64,000 bases of DNA, from contig JAIXMR010000120.1 of assembly GCA_025677835.1 (NCBI GenBank), positions 1-64,000 on the forward strand, given 5' to 3'. Position numbers and translations under genes: made by a program. A model generated the notes under the pieces. It saw only the letters and a list, made by a program, of their open reading frames with translations. It ran no database searches and had not been told where the DNA came from. The first letter of the stretch is position 1; each line of letters opens with the position of its first letter. Shown here piece after piece: positions 60,106-64,000 of this stretch. Source of the DNA: Sporodiniella umbellata. Taxonomy: Eukaryota; Mucoromycota; Mucoromycetes; Mucorales; Rhizopodaceae.

Positions 60106-62324
60106 CTAATTGTTGCGATGAGGGGAGCGGAAGCTCACAAGCTTTCCATTAGGACAACGGCTAGGTGTGGTAATACCTTCGTTAGGTAAAAGACGGGAGA
60201 AGTTATCTAGTATTTTGTTAGCTGTTTCAATCATAGTTTCCTAAAAATTCATCAAATTAGTGATGGGTGTATAAGAAAAGGAGATGTTTGATACAAACTT
60301 CAAGAAAATCTAGTCTTCGAAAACAAGGAACAAGGGTATGCAAATCAGATAAGTCACGAGGTAAATAAAATTGATCAATCATAAAAAAACGATAGACTTT
60401 ATAGTAAGAAAGGTCCATTACAAACAGTTGACATTTGAATCCTATTATATACAGCAACGCTTAACAAATAAAACTTTTTATAACAATTTACCATAAATAC
60501 CTTCTATTAGTAATCCGTATACTTTTTTTTCTTCAATCATATCCATCAGGTCTAGTTCGTCTTTCATAATGTTAGCTAGCTTGACTAAATCAGGTTTTTG
60601 TAAATCTTTTTGGCTCAACCCTTGCATATGACTTGGAGATTTTACTTCACAAAGAAAAGGCATAGCAATATAATCATTGTGTTTAATGATTAACGACAAG
60701 TCAGGAACGCGACCATGACTTCCTCTTCGCTCTTTGGAGGCTGTAGATGGATCTGAACTTCTTTTAAGAGTTTCTTCTGAGATTTAAAAAGCAGAATATT
60801 GGCTATGCCTACAGAATGAGAACTTACCCTTGTAATATAACATCTACTCCATTAGAACAAAGAAAAGGTGCAACCAAATTGTCAACCACAAGACTACAAA
60901 ACAAAGGCTCCTTAATTGCGGCTAGGTTATTTTGTTTCAATTTGTTGATCCTGTAAAGTAAAAGTGTTACACATACTCAAAAAAAAAAATACACTTGCTT
61001 TAGACTTACATGTCATGGGTTTTGTTTGCTCTTAATAACTCTGTTTTCAATCCCATACTTGCACAATATGCTTGGTATTTTTCCGCTTGGTCTTCTCCCT
61101 CCTGCACGCCTTCAGTCATTATTTTCTATTTTGAAATTGGTTAGTATTAATGATATCTCTTCAAAATGTTAACTAAAGCTCGTACTTCTGCTATTTTTTC
61201 TATTTCTTTGTATTCTTTTGGTTTGGTGTAATTCTTTTTGTACTTGTTTTTTAATTGTAACGATACCAGTTTCCATATCTCTTCTGATAGCTTATACGAC
61301 CTTCTGTTTCTTTCATCAATCCACATAATACCATTAAGCGCTCTAAAGATGATGAATAGGTATCGTACATGAGTTCAATACGATTAACAAAAGCTGTAAA
61401 TGTGAATGCTTACAATTCTTCTGTATACGAGGGGAATACTTGGGTGATTGAAAGTTTTTTTATGCAGTAGCTTCTGTACTCGTGAAAATTTTTGGACACG
61501 TTCAAGTCTTCGATATACCACTGACAAAAAATAGATAAATTAGTTGTGTAAAATATTGGACTTGTTGTACAAGAACTACATTGTCTGTTGTATCATCAAT
61601 TTGTACTTCCATTTCTCCACCTTCAAGATATTCTAGTTTGTTTACCGGTACCTACAAATGAAACTTGTTAGAACGGATGAAATTAGGGCATATCTAGAGT
61701 ATGTATCAAACTAACATGCAAAGGCTCACTAGTTATTCCTTCTTCCTCTTCCTCTTCCTCAATATCTGATTGGTCTATAGTCTTTCTTTTTTTCACTTCT
61801 TTTAGATAAATAATGAATACTGAACCTTGTTTGTCTTGTAAATAAAATGATAATTACTTCTTTTATTGCCAACAGGTCTTGCGGCACTAGTATTTTTAAT
61901 ATTGTATGTTTGTTTGTTGACATTTCCATTGTTTATTATAGACCCAGTTGCTCTGCTATTTATCTGCTAAAAATTTCATTAGAATTTCTATGTCTGCGGA
62001 GGAATAAACCTAACCGTTGTTGAAGTAGATGGCACTTTTGCTTTACAAATCTTATTTTCAATTGTCTGTAGACGTATCTAAAGGTAGGGGCTAGAAAAAC
62101 TAGATATACTTCAATCTTTAACACGTAGTTACCTTTGATCTCTCCAAGAGTGATTTTAGAAACTTCTTTGCTCGGTCGCTGGTTAATTCACTGTTAATTA
62201 GATCATTCAAATCAGATTTGAGTTTGGCTTGCGCATCCTGAGAATTGTTGAAGTTTTGTTTATAGTGAGAGTAAAGATTTTCCATCTTCCAACTCCCGAT
62301 TTTTGTCTTGATCAAATAGTCCAT
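60106..62324 (-). CDS. Unknown multi-exon protein with PD-(D/E)XK-like motif
   Basis: At least eleven short exons chain from ATG at 62324 (MDYLIKTKIGSWKMENLYSH) to the stop at 60106 (FRSPHRNN), about 500 aa by my reading. Exons I could join in frame: 62324-62133, 62077-62015, one ending at about 61860, and one near 61800 coding a basic stretch VKKRK and then a run of Glu (ITSEPLH end). Later pieces read ALNGIMWIDERNRRSYKLSEE, KEYKEIEKIAEVRA, LVVDNLVAPFLCSNGVDVIL, and 60699-60490. That last piece has PDLSLIIKHNDYIAMPFLCEVKSPS, the D-x(n)-E-x-K spacing of the PD-(D/E)XK nuclease fold, and then GFKCQLFVMDLSYYKVYRF. The basic VKKRK suggests nuclear entry. Function unknown; the nuclease fold is inferred from motif spacing alone. 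Confidence 0.55.
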
Positions 62325-63061
62325 TTAGGTTTGAGAAATATAAAGTAATAACCTCTCCCAAAAATTTCATATTATCATGCATAATTTTGACTTCCGTAGG
62401 AACCAGCATGAAACAAATTATCTTTCGCTTGACCTAATTATACCAAAATCATTCTGCTTGACTTGTTTCAAAGAATGAACTAACATTGTTTTGGATATTT
62501 GATTTTGAGAAACGCGCAAACTGAGTATCGCGTTGGAACAGCTGTATTCATTCATTTTTTTTCAGACGCGATTCACTATATATTTTCAGCTGACCAATTT
62601 TTTCATTAAAGTGACCGATTGATGGTGGAAGCAATGTAAGGTGTCCATATCGATTAAAGAGGTTAGACGAAGCTGTCTGTCAAATATTATTTTGAAATTA
62701 TGTAATTCTTTTCGCAGCCTTATCTGTCCTGAACTCTGCTCAGGGCCAAAGGTAAAAATAAAAACGACGTTTTTCATTAACGTCAAATTGATGTCAGAGT
62801 ACTAACACTACTACTTAAATAGGAATGACTTACAATTTTTAGTAGCACGCTCTACTATAATTTAGTTAACCAAAAAAGAAAAGTATTCTCGGACAGACAG
62901 TGAGTATGAAAATAGTTTTTTTCCATTAGCAATAAACAAGTAATAACTAACAATAATATTGCATATCGTAAACCCTCAGTCTTGCATCTAAAAGCTACCA
63001 TGAATGTGATACAGTTTCATGAGTAAAGTTTAAATAAAAATTGTTTAGAAGAAAAAGATTT
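62325..63061. other. Intergenic region
   Basis: Between the PD-(D/E)XK-like gene (-) and the 3' end of CTR9 (-). AT-rich; the ORF at 62586-62786 (-) has no recognised motif. Confidence 0.5.
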
Positions 63062-64000
63062 TTATTTGTCATCTTCTTTTTCATCATCTGAGTCGCGCTC
63101 CTTTTGCTTTCTCCTACGCTTCCTGGATACCTTTTCCTCCTCTTCATCGTCTTCGTCTACTTGTCTAGTGGCCATTAATAAATTATCTTCGCGTACTTTT
63201 TGCATCAATCTACGGCGTGATTCTTCCATTTCCTCCTTTTCTAGCTCTTCTAGTCTCCGTTTTTTATCCTCGGCCTCCCGTTGTTTAGCGGCTTCCTCTT
63301 CTCGTTTTAACTTTGCAATTTCCATTTTACGATGCTTTTCTTCCTCAAATTGATTTTGTTCTGCTAGTTTTCTCTCTAGCTGTGTACGTAATGTTTCACC
63401 GTATCTTTCACGCTGTTCTACAATTTTCTTGTCATAGAGTGTACGCTCTTCCACATGAATCAGCGCATGGAACATACGTTGACTACATTCAAGATATCCT
63501 AAAGCAGAGCGCATGTTGGTTGATTCCCGCTGATCTTGGGGCATATCTGAGATATGTTGTGCATAAGATTGTTGAACAAGAGCTAAATCGTACCAAGTTG
63601 TCTTGTCCCAGGGCTTTAGTTGATAAGCCCGTTGTGTGTTACGAAGGGCATCGTACATTGTTTCATGGTTTTTGTCTAGTTTACCCAAAATGTACTGTGT
63701 TCTTGCAAGACAAAGAAGTAATTCTGTATCTTTGTTGTTGTAGAACTTTTTGAGGCAGTTTTCATACTATTTTTTTTTTTTCGTTAGTCTTTTTTTTTTC
63801 GTTAAACCCTTACCATGACAATAGCCTGTTTATACTGCTTGAGCTCAACATATGTATGTGCCAAATTGACCAAAGCATCAGGATTGGACACATTGGACTC
63901 TCGAACTTGATTGAATAGATCGCGTGCTTGCTCGTTATGTCCGTTCTCAGCAATAGTTATAGCCAGCCCATTTGCTGCATATACATTAGTAGGATCACGT
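63062..64000 (-). CDS. CTR9: CTR9, TPR subunit of the Paf1 complex (3' part only)
   Basis: Only the 3' end of the gene is in the window: exon 63814 to beyond the right edge, and the last exon 63766-63062. Family knowledge: Ctr9 scaffolds the Paf1 complex on RNA polymerase II for elongation and histone marks. Tetratricopeptide repeats are visible (VYAANGLAITIAENGHNEQARDLF; NPDALVNLAHTYVELKQYKQAIVM; YENCLKKFYNNKDTELLLCLARTQY; TQRAYQLKPWDKTTWYDLALVQQ). They are followed by the long charged coiled coil (QFEEEKHRKMEIAKLKREEE) and an acidic/basic tail that ends DDEKEDDK. The spacing and wording of the last TPRs and coiled coil match Ctr9. The intron is 48 bp with a poly-T tract (plus-strand poly-T is poly-A on the coding strand). 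Confidence 0.92.

Overview
The window reads as nuclear DNA of an early-diverging filamentous fungus, most likely Mucoromycota (Mucorales-like). It is AT-rich, carries very many poly-A/T runs, and most genes are split by short GT-AG introns (about 40-70 bp), some with a visible CTAAC branch site. The proteins are fungal/opisthokont housekeeping families. Phylum and gene identities come from recognising protein families by eye, not from a database search. Exon joins were derived by hand from reading frame, splice motifs and family conservation.

Layout. 1-5.8 kb: gene-poor, with a 22-bp minisatellite and a striking G-rich tract. 5.8-10.8 kb: a mitochondrial rRNA 2'-O-methyltransferase (MRM1-like, +) and a large FHIP-type dynein/Hook adaptor (-). 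10.8-14.4 kb: gene-poor, with a tRNA-Met-like fragment. 14.4-26.2 kb: a LIM-RhoGAP (+), glucosidase II beta subunit (-), a cytochrome P450 (+) and VPS16 (-). 28.6-29.6 kb: MAK16 (-). 31.1-32.7 kb: a Tc1/mariner-like element with perfect 327-bp inverted repeats and a broken transposase. 32.9-34.3 kb: a probable ELL-associated factor (+). 34.9-53.8 kb is gene-dense: RPC3/RPC82, a small unknown ORF, a secreted phospholipase B-like SGNH lipase, a PPPDE/DeSI peptidase, an F-BAR RhoGAP, cytochrome c heme lyase, verprolin/WIP, a TMEM33/Pom33 protein, a TLC-domain protein, a tail-anchored unknown and RPN2. 53.8-60.1 kb is gene-poor and holds two near-identical copies of a 562-bp dimeric repeat. 60.1-62.3 kb carries an unfamiliar gene with a PD-(D/E)XK-like motif and a basic nuclear-localisation-like stretch. 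The right edge cuts through CTR9.

How the genes fit together. This is ordinary eukaryotic synteny, not an operon. A loose cytoskeleton/trafficking theme is visible (two RhoGAPs, verprolin, FHIP, VPS16), alongside transcription and proteostasis factors (RPC3, EAF, CTR9, MAK16, RPN2, glucosidase II). Several neighbours are tightly packed and convergent (160-180 bp between stops) or divergent (about 300 bp). The most unusual items are the long-TIR transposon whose inverted repeats also encode transposase ends, the duplicated dimer repeat with a conserved nested hairpin, and the PD-(D/E)XK-like gene.
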